Shown here one piece after another: positions 5,753 to 5,758 of a stretch of 5,758 nt of DNA. Position 1 is the stretch's first letter. Each line of letters starts with the position of its first letter. Below the pieces are notes generated by a model. The model searched no databases. It worked only from the letters and a program-made list of their open reading frames with translations, and had not been told where the DNA came from. The position numbers were made by a program, and so were the translations under genes. The stretch comes from Intrasporangiaceae bacterium (GTDB taxonomy: Bacteria; Actinomycetota; Actinomycetes; Actinomycetales; Dermatophilaceae): the NCBI GenBank assembly GCA_012518475.1, contig JAAYSB010000023.1, forward strand, positions 1 to 5,758, read 5' to 3'.

Positions 5753-5758
5753 GGTCCC

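Overview
The window comes from a very GC-rich genome. Strong G/C bias at third codon positions, GTG starts, tight ATGA gene overlaps and promoter -10 elements placed directly before start codons all point to an actinomycete. A Micrococcales/Intrasporangiaceae-type bacterium is my inference from protein style; no sequence search was possible. The window looks chromosomal: no RNA gene, insertion sequence, CRISPR array, attachment site or phage gene was seen.

Layout. (1) Positions 1-354, plus strand: the C-terminal end of an MFS-type membrane transporter that begins outside the window. (2) Positions 364-1502, minus strand: a two-gene unit of a single-hotdog acyl-CoA thioesterase followed, with a 4-nt ATGA overlap, by a conserved-looking protein of unknown function. 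It runs convergently into the transporter, with only 9 bp between the two stop codons. (3) Positions 1503-1550: a 48-bp divergent promoter region. (4) Positions 1551-4585, plus strand: a RecQ-family DNA helicase whose C-terminus looks like a phosphoribosyltransferase (PRTase) fold, followed with another ATGA overlap by a CPBP-family intramembrane protease homologue. (5) Positions 4586-4723: a 138-bp spacer holding the tesB promoter and a weak hairpin. (6) Positions 4724-5752, plus strand: a TesB-type double-hotdog acyl-CoA thioesterase II.

How the genes may work together. Two separate acyl-CoA thioesterases flank the recQ-CPBP pair, but nothing in the sequence ties lipid metabolism to the helicase. 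The strongest functional links are the two ATGA-coupled pairs. The most notable points are the RecQ/PRTase-like fusion with a non-canonical PRPP-loop sequence, its coupling to a membrane protease, and a shared start architecture: all three inferred transcription units have a -10-like hexamer ending exactly 7 nt before the first base of the start codon, which predicts leaderless mRNAs. No clearly new biological system is evident; the RecQ-PRTase/CPBP pair is the best candidate for a closer look.
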